Source: Chloranthus sessilifolius (taxonomy: Eukaryota > Streptophyta > Magnoliopsida > Chloranthales > Chloranthaceae). Taken from it: a stretch of DNA of 64,000 nucleotides. The stretch spans positions 91,881,251 through 91,945,250 of the forward strand of contig CM037587.1 in assembly GCA_021018995.1 (NCBI GenBank), in the 5' to 3' direction. The notes under the pieces were generated by a model that saw nothing but the letters and a program-made list of their open reading frames with translations, was not told where the DNA came from and did no database searches. Position numbers and translations under genes: made by a program. Positions 23,112-35,430 of this stretch are shown one piece after another; positions within the stretch are counted from its first letter, which is position 1, and each line of letters begins with the position of its first letter.

Positions 23112-23204
23112 TAGCAACCCAACATTTTTAAATTTATTAAATTTTACAATTGACATACTGCGACGACTTTGATTTTTGTAATTCTGCATGCCCAACCCGA
23201 TAAC

Positions 23205-23330
23205 CCTACCCACCACTAGTTCAAGACCCCTTATTTTTCTTGGTTTTATACTTACTACTACCCAACATTAGTTCAAAGCCCCTTATTTTTCTTGATTTTA
23301 TCCTTACTACTATATAAAAGCAAGAATGGT
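23205..23330. repeat. short tandem duplication of about 60 bp
   Basis: The phrase TAGTTCAA.GCCCCTTATTTTTCTTG, with slight changes, occurs twice in direct orientation, ending in ACTTACTACTA or CCTTACTACTA. Nothing else is recognised up to the MULE border. Confidence 0.7.
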
Positions 23331-23574
23331 TTCTGTCAATTTTAGTGTTTCCACACTTTACGAACAAAATACCCCTAGGCTACTCTATCTACCCTCATGT
23401 TCTTCCTTATATATCCCTATCTTATGTATCCCTATATTTTATAACTTCAAATTAAACTAAGATTCTAGAGAGGATTATACCTTTTAGGATAATTCGGCTA
23501 CTCTTAATTGACCAATAAATTTAATTAGTTTTACCCTAAAAGTAAAACCTTTATTTATGCTTATAAAAATAAAT

Positions 23575-23905
23575 GGGAAAATTTCATATAAACCCATGAA
23601 CTTTCAACTCAATGTCCGAGAGACACCTGAACTTTACTTAATACAACATAACCCCCCGATGAATAAAAACCCCCCAAATTAGACCCCTACTGTCAACCTC
23701 CATCCCCTTGCTTGACGAAAACTGCCAACGAAGCAGTTAAGGGGCGCTATCTACCCATGTGGCTTGCCAACATGGCACGAAGCCCTTTAAACTTTTGGGA
23801 GACGCCCCATTCTTCAGAAATTTGGCACCAACAACTCTTCTTCTTTTTCTTCTTCTCCTTTTCAACTGAGCAAAGCCTCAACGCCATCTTCTCCAGCAAA
23901 TCTCT
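23575..23905 (+). repeat. left terminal inverted repeat of the MULE
   Basis: It matches the reverse complement of about 39140-39474, including the blocks ACATAACCCCCCGATGAATA and AAGCAGTTAAGGGGCG. Similarity is very high for the first 240 bases and patchy after that. Confidence 0.9.
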
Positions 23906-23906
23906 A

Positions 23907-24235
23907 ATGGCATCGCCGTCGGCAGCCTTTGACAGTCATCGTCCGCGATTCGAAGCACGTCAGAGATTTTGCGGTTGTTGGAGGAGAAGCCTTGTCACAC
24001 CTGTGGAAATCGAAGGCCCATGCAGAGGTCATGGATAGAGCGCAATCCCGGGAGGAGGTTCATTAGCTGCTTGAATCGTGCGTGCCGAGACTTCGATTGG
24101 GTTGATCCACTGATGTGCATAAGATCAGTACAAATAATTCTGAGTTTTCTTCGAAGAACTAATAGATTCGAGGTGGCGATTTCGAGATGCAAGCTGAAAG
24201 AGAAATTTTTGTGGCTTGCATTGACTGCCAGTTGA
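23907..24235 (+). pseudogene. GRF-type zinc-finger protein carried by the MULE
   Basis: Starting just inside the left inverted repeat, an ATG frame (23907) gives MASPSAAFDSHRPRFEARQ. The GRF domain itself is read in a neighbouring frame (open 23969-24235), so one indel probably separates them. The domain shows the pattern CHTCG, then NPGRRFISC, then ACRDFDWVD, i.e. the Cys residues and the Gly-Arg-Phe signature of plant GRF zinc fingers. It is followed by DPLMC and a basic helix ending in a hydrophobic stretch (FLWLALTAS). GRF fingers bind nucleic acid in several nucleases and topoisomerases; small plant GRF proteins often end in a membrane segment. The gene converges on the transposase, as mudrB does on mudrA. 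Its role in the transposon is unknown. Confidence 0.7.
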
Positions 24236-24529
24236 ATTTTTTTTGTATATTCATGGTCGAAATGCTAAAGTTTTTAGGATTTAGGGCCTTTAAGTTTATA
24301 TGGTTTATGGTCTAGGGTATGTATTGTGGTATTTATGTGTTATCTGAACTAGAGTCTGTACTGTGGTTTATAACAATGGTCATTTATCATTTGCAAATGG
24401 AAATGAAATGAGGATCACAACAAAATAAATTTGGTTAGAGTTGGTGATGGTTTAGAAATAGACAACGGTTTGTAACAATGGCCACCCCATAAATGCAAGC
24501 CCAAACCTTGCCACTACTACTAATAGGTG
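24236..24529. other. MULE internal non-coding DNA
   Basis: Downstream of the GRF frame there is AT-rich DNA, probably its 3' untranslated region. No further gene is seen. Confidence 0.4.
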
Positions 24530-25000
24530 ATGCAATTAAAGAGAATCAATGATTTAGGACTCCTTTCACTCATATTACAACTATTATAGAGAAGGCTACT
24601 TTAGGAAACTATACAAAAGATTACAGAGTTGATTGATATTCTCAATCAATTTACTCTCAATCAATTTACTAAGCACCAGTTGTGCCAAATTTGTCCACTA
24701 ATCTATCCTTGAATGCCAGTTGTGCCAAAATTGTCCACCAATTTATCCTTGATTGTTGTGTGCCAAATTTTGTCTATCAATGCCAAATCTATAGTGTAGA
24801 CAAATAGGTCCTCAAATTAATTTTGAGCCATCTGATTGTCCTACTTGGTTATCAGCTTCTATACTCCCCCTCAAACTGGACTGGGTTCTTGACCCTAGAC
24901 CCAGTTTGTTGCGCAAGTCACGAAAAACAACTCTAGGTAGCAGGTTAGTAAAAATATCTGCATATCACTTGTATTAGAACTCTTTTTAACACCAAATGAA
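24530..25000 (-). mobile_element. Ty1/copia remnant (pol end, polypurine tract and LTR)
   Basis: The minus strand encodes the characteristic copia pol C-terminus (ADIFTNLLPR, then LRNKLGLGSR). It is followed by the polypurine tract TTTGAGGGGGAGTAT at about 24864-24878 and then LTR-like DNA to about 24530. The right boundary is not defined; degraded internal DNA may continue to about 25490. It is broken and old. Confidence 0.6.
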
Positions 25001-25490
25001 TGACAAATACCAACAGATTTTTGTTCCAATAGAATTCTGTTTTGACATTACTTAATGACACACCCACATATCACTTGCATTTTGACAGTTTTGGAAACCT
25101 GCATATCATCATAAATATCATACATGCTTTTTTTTGTGTGTTATATATACACAATAGTATTCATAGCATGACCTATTTGGAAACCAAATCATAACCTGTT
25201 TTGCAACCAATCATGTCCATTGGTAGACAAGGAATTCAAATCACAACCTGTTAACATGGCTACAATTTTAAACAAAAGAATTCAAATCACAACCTATAAA
25301 CATGGCTGTCAAAGAACCAATCATTTCCATTAAACGCCGATATCGAACATATTGTTTACACCATAGTAATCATCACTTGACCGATTCCTAATATATTGTT
25401 TACCTAAAATATACACCTCCTAAAAAATTAAAGTATGATATGGATTTCGTATACAACTCCCAAAAGAATAAAATATGATATGGACAACAT
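25000..25490. other. unassigned DNA inside the MULE
   Basis: This AT-rich stretch contains repeated short phrases (AATCACAACCTGT and similar). It may be further copia remnant or original MULE DNA. No gene is recognised. Confidence 0.35.
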
Positions 25491-25497
25491 AGGTGTT

Positions 25498-26040
25498 TCA
25501 AATTTCTTGACTTAGATGCTCTTCTAGGTCCGAGTAGTTGAACTTCTCGTAACTCTGCCTTGGGATACACCTTTGGTTGATGATTGTTTCGAACTGGATC
25601 CTCCTTCCATGTGATGTGGCAATGCAGTATTCAGTGATTCCTGGGTTGGAAATAGATCCGGAAATGACTGTTGCTTCTTCACTTGGCGTATTTTCATTTG
25701 CCCCTCTTTGATGGTGAACAACTTTCTTGGAGAGGCATCCCAGGTGCACCTTCTGATCGGGCACCACTTACATCGATACGAGCACCAACAACACCTATTT
25801 GAACACTCCTTGGTTGAGCCTCACTTTCCCCTGCAGCAGACCCAGAATTGACTGTTGCTTCTTCACTTGGAGTTTAGTTAGCTTGCCCCCTCTTTGATGG
25901 TGAACAACTTTCTTGGAGAGGCATCCCAGGTGGACCTTCTGATTGGGTACCACTTGCGTCAACTTGAGCCCCAATAACACCTGTTTGAGCACCCCTTAGT
26001 TGACCTTCACTTGCCCCTTGCAGCAAACCAATATCACTAA
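25498..26040 (-). pseudogene. probable 3' exon of the MULE transposase with internal tandem repeat
   Basis: Minus-strand frames encode a Gly/Ser/Gln-rich tail containing PGMPLQESCSPSKRG twice. This reflects a 184-bp direct repeat (25666-25849 and 25850-26033). The last unit ends in a unique stretch finishing EEHLSQEI. MuDR-type transposases often have a low-complexity C-terminal tail in a separate exon after the zinc knuckle. The position downstream of the transposase on the same strand fits, but I could not pinpoint the splice acceptor. One repeat contains a stop. This is an inference, not a domain match. Confidence 0.5.
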
Positions 26041-26059
26041 CTTGTTAGAAGGTATAAAA

Positions 26060-26370
26060 ACCTGTGGAATTTATTGTACAACAGATGGGGAAACAGAGCA
26101 TAAGAACACAATGACAACATAATTGAAAATGTACCTTTATTCTGTTTAAAATTGAAATGGGAAAACAGAGCATAAGAACACAATGACTACAAACTGCCAT
26201 TGATTAGCTTGCACATCCAATCACAAGTTGGGTTAGCTCATACTAAGTCCCCAAAATTTATCATTTTATTATGAACTGAGGTGCTCAAAATCATTAGTGC
26301 CTTGATGAGGGTTGTTAGTTTCAGATTGACTCGAGTGCTGCCCTGGTACTCAAGTTGGGTTAGCTTATAT
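26060..26370. repeat. short direct repeats inside the MULE intron
   Basis: The phrase GGGAAAACAGAGCATAAGAA occurs twice about 70 bp apart (26075 and 26160), and a related phrase recurs near 30938. A unit with CAAGTTGGGTTAGCT occurs at about 26225 and 26350, and again at 30098 beyond the nested fragment. Confidence 0.6.
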
Positions 26371-26549
26371 TGTAATAGTCCCACATCGGATAGGAAAAAG
26401 TCCTGACCCTGGGCTATATGTAATTGCGGACGCTACATGTCATGACGCATTTTGGGTGGGGATTTAAGCCTATGCCAGAAACAAAATCGGGGCGGGGACC
26501 TAAGCCCAGAATCAAACAATATTGTGGCATGTGGGTCTGGGTCTTCACA
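26371..26549. mobile_element. possible small LTR (TRIM-like) remnant
   Basis: The 179-bp segment starts TGTAATAGTCCCACATCGG and ends GGGTCTTCACA, giving TG...CA ends. The 'GTCCCACATCGG' opening is common to several plant terminal-repeat miniature elements. No matching flanking duplication was found and its right side abuts a truncated chromovirus LTR, so the identification is tentative. Confidence 0.35.
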
Positions 26550-26555
26550 GAATGT

Positions 26556-27415
26556 TCCAATATCGATTAATCAAATTTCAAAATTGATTAATCGATCCCA
26601 AATCGATTAATCGAAATTCCAAATCGATTAGTCGATTTCCCCAAGTCCTATTTCTCCAGCCACTGGAGGTACCCAGTCGATTAGTCGATTTCCAAATCGA
26701 TTAATCGACCTTCAAAATCGATTAATCGATTTTCAGATCGATTAATCGAAATCGGGCATCCTTGCCTTTTCAGCTTCTAGACCAAAATTGATTAATCGAT
26801 TCTAGAAATCGATTAATCGATTTGGCCAGACTCAGCCCCTTTTTGGGCGGTTCTTCCAAATCTTTTCCTTATTAATTCTTTCCCTTTTCTACGCCTTTAA
26901 TCTATCTTTTTAACTACATTTGACTAATTTTAACCATCAAGACTTATGCATTTAAATCTAATAAGGACTCACCTCAAATCAATCTCTACAAGGATGGATT
27001 GGCTGGTATGAATGGTTAGGGTTCCAGTTTTGGCTCCCACGAATCCAATCATATTGAATCCGATATTTATTGCTCAATCTTCCCATCAATCTAGCCACAT
27101 TAACTCCTTGCCATTTACTCACCTTGGTTCTCTCTCTCTCTATCTCTCTTCTTAACTCTCTTTACCAACCAAACAATGAAACTAGGTTATTAAACCCTTA
27201 TATCCTCTCTCAAGTTTCGGTGTTAAGCACATACACCAGAGATAGGTGTATGTGGCCTTAAACTCACACTATACACTACACTTAGGTCAAATTTACATCA
27301 CATTAGTTCATCACTTCATGAGTCCACTGTTTGACCATCACTTGGTCAAACCTACGACCAGTTGGGCATGGATCCCGAGGTCACTGTTTAACGCTCAAAT
27401 TTTCGGGATATTACA
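26556..27415 (-). repeat. partial LTR of the chromovirus family
   Basis: It aligns with 5655-6515 of the middle-element LTR, including the CCACTGGAGGTACCC.GTCGATTAG landmark, and ends in TTTCGGGATATTACA. Confidence 0.85.
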
Positions 27416-27696
27416 TTCTCCCCACTTTGGGAATTTTTGTCCTTGAAAATAAACTCAAGGTGCGGCGCTTGGGTATCCCACACACGGTGGTGTCCCGTAC
27501 CCGATCACGAGAAATTAACTAGACATCATACAATGCAAGAATATAACGTAATGCAAGGGAATTTCCAAAATGATGATGTATATTTCACTATTCAGTTCCC
27601 AAAATTTACAATTTGTTCATTTACATCCTTTAATTACAATCAAAACTCTAAAAATCAGCCACAAAAGAAAATCCTCATTTCAAGCTCACGTCCCGC

Positions 27697-29172
27697 TCAC
27701 CTGGTCTCTACCGCTGACTTGAGCAAGCTGCTTTCACTGGATGTGGTGGCACCGAGCCAGATGTGTCGGCAGTAGGGGTACTCGCGTGAAAAGCTGCACC
27801 CGAGTGGAAAGCGGTCCTGCCCGCAGTCCACTCCTCCTCCTGTGCGAGATGGCGACGGTAGTCCTGAGGATAGATGTACCGCATGGTGTGGTACATCAGG
27901 AAGTTCATCTGCCGGTTCATCATCTGATTGTTGGCCTCCATCTGGGCCAACACGTCCTCGATCGTAGGTGTTGGGCGAGCCGCTCATCGGCGATACGTGG
28001 ATGTAGGTGTGGCAGCTGCTGATTGCGACGGTGGCGTAGCAGATCTGGTAGGAGGTGGCACTATGGGCTGCCTCCCAGCTGGTACTGAGGTCTGAGATGG
28101 GGCTCCCTCAGCGGGTGGAATGACCGGTGATGCTCCCCCCACTGGCGGGTCCTGATGTGGTGTTAGGGGTGATGGTGGTGCTACTGTTGCTGCTGCTGTT
28201 GGTGTTGGGCCCCCAACCGGTAGGGTCCTCCTCAACAATCTGTAGCTACGACCCCATGAAGCGATGGAGTAGTGCTTCACGTGGTCGATAGCCTTCTCCT
28301 CATGGGGTGAGATGGCGTACCCTTGAGCGTCGGAATAGCACTCCAGCATGCTCGAAATGAGGCAAGCGTACGACATCTTCTCCTTAGGTCGTAGATGACC
28401 CTTCATCAACTTTCCTTTTATGTAGACCATCCCCTCTAGGACGATCTTGGTGGCGTCGAACCAGCGGCCGTGGAATGCCGCGTATAGGGCCTGTTGGACC
28501 AACTCCACCCTCTCGGTATCATGACGCATCGGGTAAAGGTTGCACTTGATTATAGAATCAAGCATCCACATGTAATGGGGCAAATCGACCCGTCTAATGG
28601 ACGATCCCGACCCCTTCTTTGGTCATCTCAGTCATAATCTCCTCAAATCTCACCTCTTTCGCAAATGGTGGGAAGAGGGTGGTCTCGGGCACGAAGTCCA
28701 AATAACACTCGAGGGCTTCGTGAATGTGGCGACGGGTGAAGGTGTAGTCACGACCATCAATCTTGGTCGTAACTATGTCATTGGTTGGACCCTCCGCTAA
28801 GCCTTGGTAATAACACCCGTGGAGTGGTGTCAGTAGGTTACCGAGGCCCGCTTTGACCAAGTAGTTCCTAGCCCAATTGGTCTCACCCTTGACGTCGGGG
28901 TTGGTAAACAAGTTTTCATCGAAGATATACTCATCTTCGAACGTCCTTGCCGCCCACCACTCATTTGGTTGTGTCATGTCGATGGGTGGTGGTGGTATGG
29001 TCGATGTGGATTCGCGTGATGACACGCTCGTCGAACCGGATGTGGTATCCGATGACGACGGGGATGGGGTTCTTACGAGCGATGGTGTTGGTGGTGGCGG
29101 TGCAACGTTCTTACGCCGGACCAGGAGCTTCAAAGCCGCTTGCTTCGTTGTCAAGCGAGTTCGAGGCGGCAT
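27697..29172 (-). pseudogene. second copy of the chromovirus extra open frame
   Basis: It is clearly homologous to 9329-10801, with the same opening (MPPRTRLTTKQA), NEWWAARTFEDEYIFD, GRDYTFTRRHIHEALECYLD, PHYMWMLDS and YLMYHTMRYI-type C-terminal helix. Conservation is highest in the core and low in the Pro/Ser-rich ends, suggesting a folded central domain. It is part of a broken element fragment. Confidence 0.75.
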
Positions 29173-29398
29173 GTTGGTGAAAAATCAAGAAAAGCTAGGG
29201 TTTAATGGCTCAAATTCAAGAAAAAGCTCGGATCTAGGGTTTACCTTAGGTTTCGATCCAAATGCATGACGATTGCGGGTTAAAATCGGTGCAAAAATTC
29301 CTTAAAACCCTAGGTTGCAAGGTGGTTGAAGGAGGAAGAGGAAAAAGGTGCGCAAGAAAAACCCAAATTTTTTTTCGAATGGGGAGAAATCCCCCTCG

Positions 29399-29402
<4 letters not shown>

Positions 29403-29432
<30 letters not shown>
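29403..29432. repeat. (AT)n microsatellite
   Basis: An uninterrupted AT run directly upstream (in sense) of the extra-frame leader, next to the palindrome array. Confidence 0.95.
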
Positions 29433-29433
<1 letters not shown>

Positions 29434-29825
29434 TTCGATTCGATTAATCGATTTCTAAAATCGATTAATCAATGTTTAAAAACTTACTCCGGCCATGCGA
29501 AATCTATTAATCGATTTCCAAAATCGATTAATCGAAATTCAAAATCGATTAATCGAATTCATGTTCACTTAAAATTTCCAGGCTTTCCCGCTCACTGGCA
29601 TGTGCCAGTCAATTAATCGATTTTACCAAATCGATTAATCGAATTTCACCTCGATTAATCGAAATCGTAATATCCTTTAAATTTTTCTAAAATTCCCAAG
29701 TCATTGACATGTGTTAGTCGATTAATCGAATTCCAATATCGATTAATCGAAATCCAAAATCGATTAATCGATCCCCAAATCGATTAATCGAAATCCAAAA
29801 TTGATTAATCGATCCCCAAATCGAG
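29430..29825. repeat. TCGATTAATCGA palindrome array upstream of the second extra-frame copy
   Basis: The same palindrome family as at 11030-11690, in the same position relative to the extra open frame. It includes the interspersed TCACTGGCATGTGCCAGTC motif. Confidence 0.85.
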
Positions 29826-30867
29826 TATGTTTTTTGTCTTCTAGTAATTGAGTGTCACTGGCATGGCAAGGATACAGAGGTAAGGAAACACACCTAAACC
29901 AGTTAATTTTGTCAGAGATGACTGTCATGTATATCCAGCAGGGTGTGATGGCCTGAAATCCATGAAATACTCTTTGATTGATTCAATGGGGTATAAGACA
30001 CTTCATAAGCCTCATACCATTATCATAAGATCATTTAAACACGAGTGCATTGATGAGGGTTCTTAGTTTCAGATTGACCCAAGTGCTGCCCTGCTATTCA
30101 AGTTGGGTTAGCTTACATTTAGTTCACAAAATATATCATTTTAATATGAACTGAACTGAAAATTGGATGTGCTTAAGTACATTTTGAACTCACTTAGTTG
30201 TTGCTGTTTAGATGCCTTTTTTATATAATTTTGTGATAGAAGACTTCCCTGTTGTTATCTAGTATAGGTTGCTGCTGTAAAAAGGTGTGTTACCTTTCCT
30301 TATTCACTAGCTAAATATTTATTTGAATAATAGTATATATACAATTACAATAGTTTTGCAAAGACTGATCTATGTTTACACAAATTTCTAGGCAAAACTG
30401 TGGTTGTTATCAAGTGGACCATCAACAGATATAATAGCATCAACAATTTTTTGGATTATTGCTGCTCTAATATTGAATTCATTTGCCTCTTTGTTTGCAT
30501 GGTGTTAATGCAACAGATATGATCGCAAGGAGTTGATTGTTATCTTTTAAAAAAGCATATTTAAGTGTCTTGAGGAGCTGTTTTAGCTCCAGCTTTGGGG
30601 GGCTAATCACATATGGGAGCATTGTCTTCTTAACATGATCTTTCAAAGGATGCATTGCTGGTCTCCAACTCTGCACTTGAGCAACAATTTGAGGAGTTTG
30701 GATGGTCCAAACCTCAGCATGAACTTCATCATTCACAGCATCTTCACAGTTCATGAGATATATAACATGGTATATATATATATATACACTGCGACAACAA
30801 CAACAACAATATTAAATTACTAGCAACAACAATATATATATTGTGGCAACAACTGATGATAAATCTA

Positions 30868-30871
<4 letters not shown>

Positions 30872-30929
<58 letters not shown>
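30872..30929. repeat. (TA)n microsatellite
   Basis: A long uninterrupted dinucleotide run. Confidence 0.95.
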
Positions 30930-30930
<1 letters not shown>

Positions 30931-31453
30931 TGCTGATGGGGAAGCAAAGCATAATAACTCAATGGAAACATAATTGAAGTTGTGTGCCTTTTCAGAGAGT
31001 AGGGGTGCGAAGGAGGGCTATATTCTTGTTTTAAACATTGCTCCACTACTCATTCTAACAGTTTCACTGTGTACCCTTTAGGTTAATACTTTGGTAGTTT
31101 TCACAATTTTAGATATCCATTTGTAGAGTTAAAAATGGACCACATTTCTCTTTCTCTATTATTTGGGCAATATTTCATATATCATACTCTCCTAAGAGTA
31201 GTTTGCACGATTCTCTTTGGACTGTACAATTTGGGTAACACTGTATGAAACATACTACAATATATTATTAAATTGCATCATCCCAAAGTTGAACCCTATA
31301 GACACAAAACCATAAACAATATCAACGCAGCATCACATGAACCATACAAATCAGATTATGCAAAATGGAACTCCAAATATAATTTGTGAACCTTTCAGAG
31401 AATAGGTATACACTGGCCACAACAACAACAATATTAAATTACCAGCAACAACA

Positions 31454-31456
<3 letters not shown>

Positions 31457-31495
<39 letters not shown>
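31457..31495. repeat. (TA)n microsatellite
   Basis: An uninterrupted TA run following a CAACAACAGTATA motif. Confidence 0.95.
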
Positions 31496-31497
<2 letters not shown>

Positions 31498-31544
31498 ACA
31501 ATAGTATTTAATTAGCATTAACAATATACATATACCTGTTTACA

Positions 31545-33999
31545 GCCCCTTTTGTTGTGACTAAGATTCCCACTGATCTTACATCTCATCCTCACTCCTC
31601 GCTTCGACAGTTTGGAGGGGTCAGCAGGTTCATCAGGTTCCCTTCTCTTGGCCTTCTTAGGCCTCCCACTCCTCTTCTCGCCGTCGGGAGGCAACAGAAA
31701 TATCTTTCACTGGCTAGAGGGCTCTCCCGTTGATAGGGCCGAGGCTATGAGCATATGTTCTGAGATAGGTCTCTTTGCTATAGCAGTTGTGAACATGTAC
31801 GAGTGGGTCTCCCTCGATGAAATTGATAGTTGCAATGGCATGGATATACAGGATCCCTGATAGATCCCACCTTCTATAGCTACATGTCTTCATCTGTAAA
31901 TCAACTCGATATTGTTCACCAAGTGAGCCAACAAATTCAAATAGAGAATCCCCACCCCATTTAGCAATCTACCCCGCTGTCCCGCTCTTTGTCTTCTTGA
32001 TAAGCTTCACGATCTTCGGGCAAATAAGATGGTTGTACTTCTGCATCGTATCTCGCCTCGTATACACTGTTTCCATTAATATTACCCTAATTTTCTCCAG
32101 CATCGTGATTATCAACTTGTCCCTAGCCGATAGGATCGAAGAATTGAAGCTCTCAGATAAATTATTCAGTAAAATATCACACTTTGAGAAGGTATCGAAT
32201 TGTGAGCGGCTCTAAAGCACTGCCGGTCTTTCACTTAGCCAAATGTAGGCCTTTTCGTCTTTGTCCTCCATTTCATTTATCACATTTTTGAACTTGGTAT
32301 GGGTTGTTGCTCTTGCTGCCTTCCACAACAACTCCTTCATAACTAGACCTTTGAAGTTTTTCTTGAAGTTGTTGTAGAGGTGTCTCACACAAAAACGATG
32401 AGAAGCTATGAGAAACAAGTCGTGAATGACATCGATCAAACCTTTCTGTTTATCGCTCATAAAAGGTATATGCCGACGCATTATTTATGGCTAAATTAGC
32501 ACCTAGCAACTCGAGAAACCAACTCCACGTCTCCTTTTTCTCCTTCTCAACCATTGCATAGGCAAAAGGATAGATGCAATTATTTACATCTATCCCAACA
32601 GCTGTCAACAAAATCCCCCCATGTGGCCCCTTAAGGTGGCAGCCATCTAAACCAATCTCCAGCCTACATCCCTCTAAAAAACCTTTCTTTAATGCTCCCT
32701 AATAGATGTAGAATCTCTTAAATTTCTCTTCTCTCCAAAGCTCATTCACAGCCTTCACTTTCAGTTTTATCGTTGTCCTTGAATTTGTGTTCAGAAGCTC
32801 ATCTATATACCCATAGAGGAGTAGGAATTGTGCATTCGCATTGCTGTCTATCATTTCTAGAGCCATCGTCCTTGCTCTATAGGTTTTCCTGTCATCGACT
32901 TTCACATTTCATTCACTCTCTATGGTCTCAGCAAGCGAGGACATAGGCCATGACAAATTCATCCTAATCCTATCACCATATCGCTTAACGATCCAATCGG
33001 CAATGACCCACTTGACTTTAAAAGCCCTATCACACGCATGCTCGTCTTTAAAAGTTTTCACTCGATACACTGCATCGTTTTGTACATATGAGTAGTAAGT
33101 CACCCAAGGGCAACCATCTTTACAAACAACCCAGATTTTTTCTCTATCATTTTTTACAAATCGGATCTCCTTCCCCCAGTTGATGGCATATTCTTTCACG
33201 GCTTCCTTAAACAATATATGAGTCTTAAATTCCATTCCAACACAAAATGTGGGGTTCTCCATATCAGATTTCTTGTTAAAGATAGGGTACTTCGGCCTTT
33301 TAATTTTTTCGTCGTCATCTAAGTCACTATTAATGCCCCTCAAATTAGACTCCGAAGAAAGAGCATCGTCACCCATCTCCATTCCACCACCTTTCTCGGT
33401 TGTGGAGGCAACATCTTGGAGATCCCTTTCCAACCCTAATTGCTCACAATCATCATCTACGCCAACAACAAATAATGCATCATCGCCATCCAACTCATAG
33501 TCGCTGTCATACAATGAGCCATCATATGAAGAAGAAGAACATGATAGAGGGTTATAATTATCTGAATCCTCTTCATCCACCATCTTCTTCTCTTTTCCCT
33601 TTCCCTTAGAATCAGCCATCTGTCCACACGTAGTTGTTGCCTTGACATGCAGCTTCGACTTTTCGAAATATTGAAAACCAATATCTTTCAGGCAAGTAGT
33701 CCCCACTATGTATACAGGAACCACACCATGTTGGTTTATATTTCTGTAGATTGTTATTACGTTGTTGTCTGATCTGATTACATTGAAATGCATATCAATT
33801 CTACCATAAAAGTGAATGTCTTCACCGACTATACAATCCAATTCAGAACACATACTTATGAGCTCGAGGTAAGACATTTCGTCTCCATGATAGTAATCAA
33901 AGCTTCCCACACAACCCCCTCTGTAACACCCTTCTCTCGGTGTACCCTTAAAGGCACCTCCGTAGTGTAGTTGTATAGTTAAGAACCTATCAGCAGGAA
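31545..33999 (-). pseudogene. MuDR-type transposase of the MULE (mudrA-like), decayed
   Basis: A main exon starts at an acceptor (TTTTGCAG) near 33999 and opens LTIQLHYGGAFKGTP, the beta-rich N-terminal domain of plant MULE transposases. An acidic Ser/Asp linker follows, then the MuDR DNA-binding region (FCVGMEFKTHILFKEAVKEY, with the zinc-binding CKDGC...DEHAC). The MULE core has GLDGCHLKGPHGG (first catalytic Asp), SDKQKGL (second Asp) and HRFCVRHLYNNF, then a SWIM-like zinc segment. A degenerate knuckle ending SHNKRGC is followed by a GT donor near 31538. In-frame stops occur at 32909-32911 (TGA) and 32699-32701 (TAG), and a frame change lies near 32480, so it cannot make full-length protein. 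The family cuts and pastes Mutator elements in the nucleus. Confidence 0.9.
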
Positions 34000-34640
34000 C
34001 TGCAAAATTAAGAGAAATATATCTAACTTAGAATATTCAACAACATAATATAAAAAGGTTATTGACAAAGGTATAAAACTGATGTTCAATAATAAAAACA
34101 TACGAATATTCAAGATATAAAACTTGTAGTAGTTAGTAGGCATAGACATTAAATATTCCACCATTGCAAGCCACCAAAGTGACCACCACAATTAGTAACA
34201 CCTTTAGAAGCACAACTACAACATCACACTAACTCTTAATAGCAGAAACAATAACATAAATAGGTCCACAGCTGGCCCTACTGATAAATACAATCTAACA
34301 CACCATCAACACCATCAATACCACAATGTAGCAGATACATAGAGGCAGCAACAACAGAACACCCATCGGCAGCAGCCACAGCTAAATAATAAACTAGAAT
34401 AATTTTATAGTGTACAATATGATGTACACAGTATGGAGTAACAACGAAATAAATCACCATATAAAAATAGTCCATTTCACAATTCCAGCAGTCCTCGATA
34501 GGTGTCACAAACAACACAACAAGCATTTTCACATACAATTATTGTGTAATCCATAAACAACAACAATTATTATAAACCCTAATCCCTAGTTTTTGTACAT
34601 ATAGATAGGCAATAGTGTTAGAAGAAAATTCCCAATCTTT

Positions 34641-35430
34641 TAAGGGAATTCCATTCCAATGCAAAATGTGGGGTTCTCCATATCAGATTTCTTGTTAAAG
34701 ATAGGGTACTTCGGCCTTTTAATTTTACCGTCGTCATCCGAGTCATTATCAATGCTCCTCAAGACTCCGAAGAAAGAACATCGTCACCCATCTCCATTCC
34801 ACTATCTTTCTCGGCTGTGGAGGCAACATCTTGGAGATTACTATCCAACCCCAACTGCTCACAAGCGTCATCTACGTTAGCATTAAACAATGCATCATCG
34901 TCATCAAACTCGTAGTCGATGTCATACAATGAGCCATCATCTGCAGAAGATAAGCATGATAGAGGGTTATAATTATCTGAATCATCTTCATCCGCCATCT
35001 TCTTCTCTTTCCCCTTGTCCTTAGAATCAGCCATCTGTCCACTCATAATTGTTGCTCTGACATGTATCTTCGACTTTTCGGAAGCCTGAAAACCAATATC
35101 ATTTAGGCAAGTAGTCCCCACTGGGTATATAAGAACCACTCCATGTTGGTTTATATTTCTGCAGATCATCATTATGTCATTGTCTGACCTGATTACATTG
35201 AAATGCATAGCAATGCTACCATAAAAGTGAATGACTTCGCCGACTATTTAATCCAAATAAGAATACATACTTAGGAGCTCGAGGTAAGACATTTTGTCAC
35301 CATGACAATAATCAAGGCTTCCTACACAACCCCCTCTATAACCCCCTTCTCTCTGTGTACCCTTAAAGTCACCCTCGTAGTGTAGTTGTATAGTTAACAA
35401 CCCATCAGCAGGATTCGCAAAATTAAGAGA
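34641..35430 (-). pseudogene. transposase N-terminal exon, tandem copy 2
   Basis: It repeats the 33226-33999 exon with the same HFNVIRSDND and GQMADSKDKGKEKK motifs. An in-frame interruption lies upstream of the MHFN motif. Confidence 0.8.

Larger units (their letters stand above)
26556..29860 (-). mobile_element. fragment of the chromovirus family carrying a second copy of the extra frame
   Basis: It contains part of a 3' LTR (26556-27415, with palindrome array and the GGGATATTACA end) and a polypurine tract (27416-27431). A copy of the extra open frame (27697-29172) follows, then a palindrome array (29430-29825). The order and strand equal the 3' part of the 6516-19301 element. Gag and pol are absent here. 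It sits in the transposase intron of the MULE. It is broken. Confidence 0.8.
29861..31540. other. transposase intron DNA of the MULE
   Basis: Non-coding DNA with repeated phrases (ACAACAACAATATTAAATTAC at 30800 and 31420, and a degenerate copy of the 26225-26370 unit at 30040-30115). Three TA-rich microsatellites lie at about 30768-30787, 30872-30929 and 31457-31495. I see no gene. Confidence 0.55.

Noticed and set aside
23313-23350. ACTACTATATAAAAGCAAG resembles the 5' end of some plant Helitrons
   Set aside because: No downstream CTRR end with a preceding hairpin could be identified, and the MULE border follows within about 240 bp. The TATA-like phrase alone is too common.
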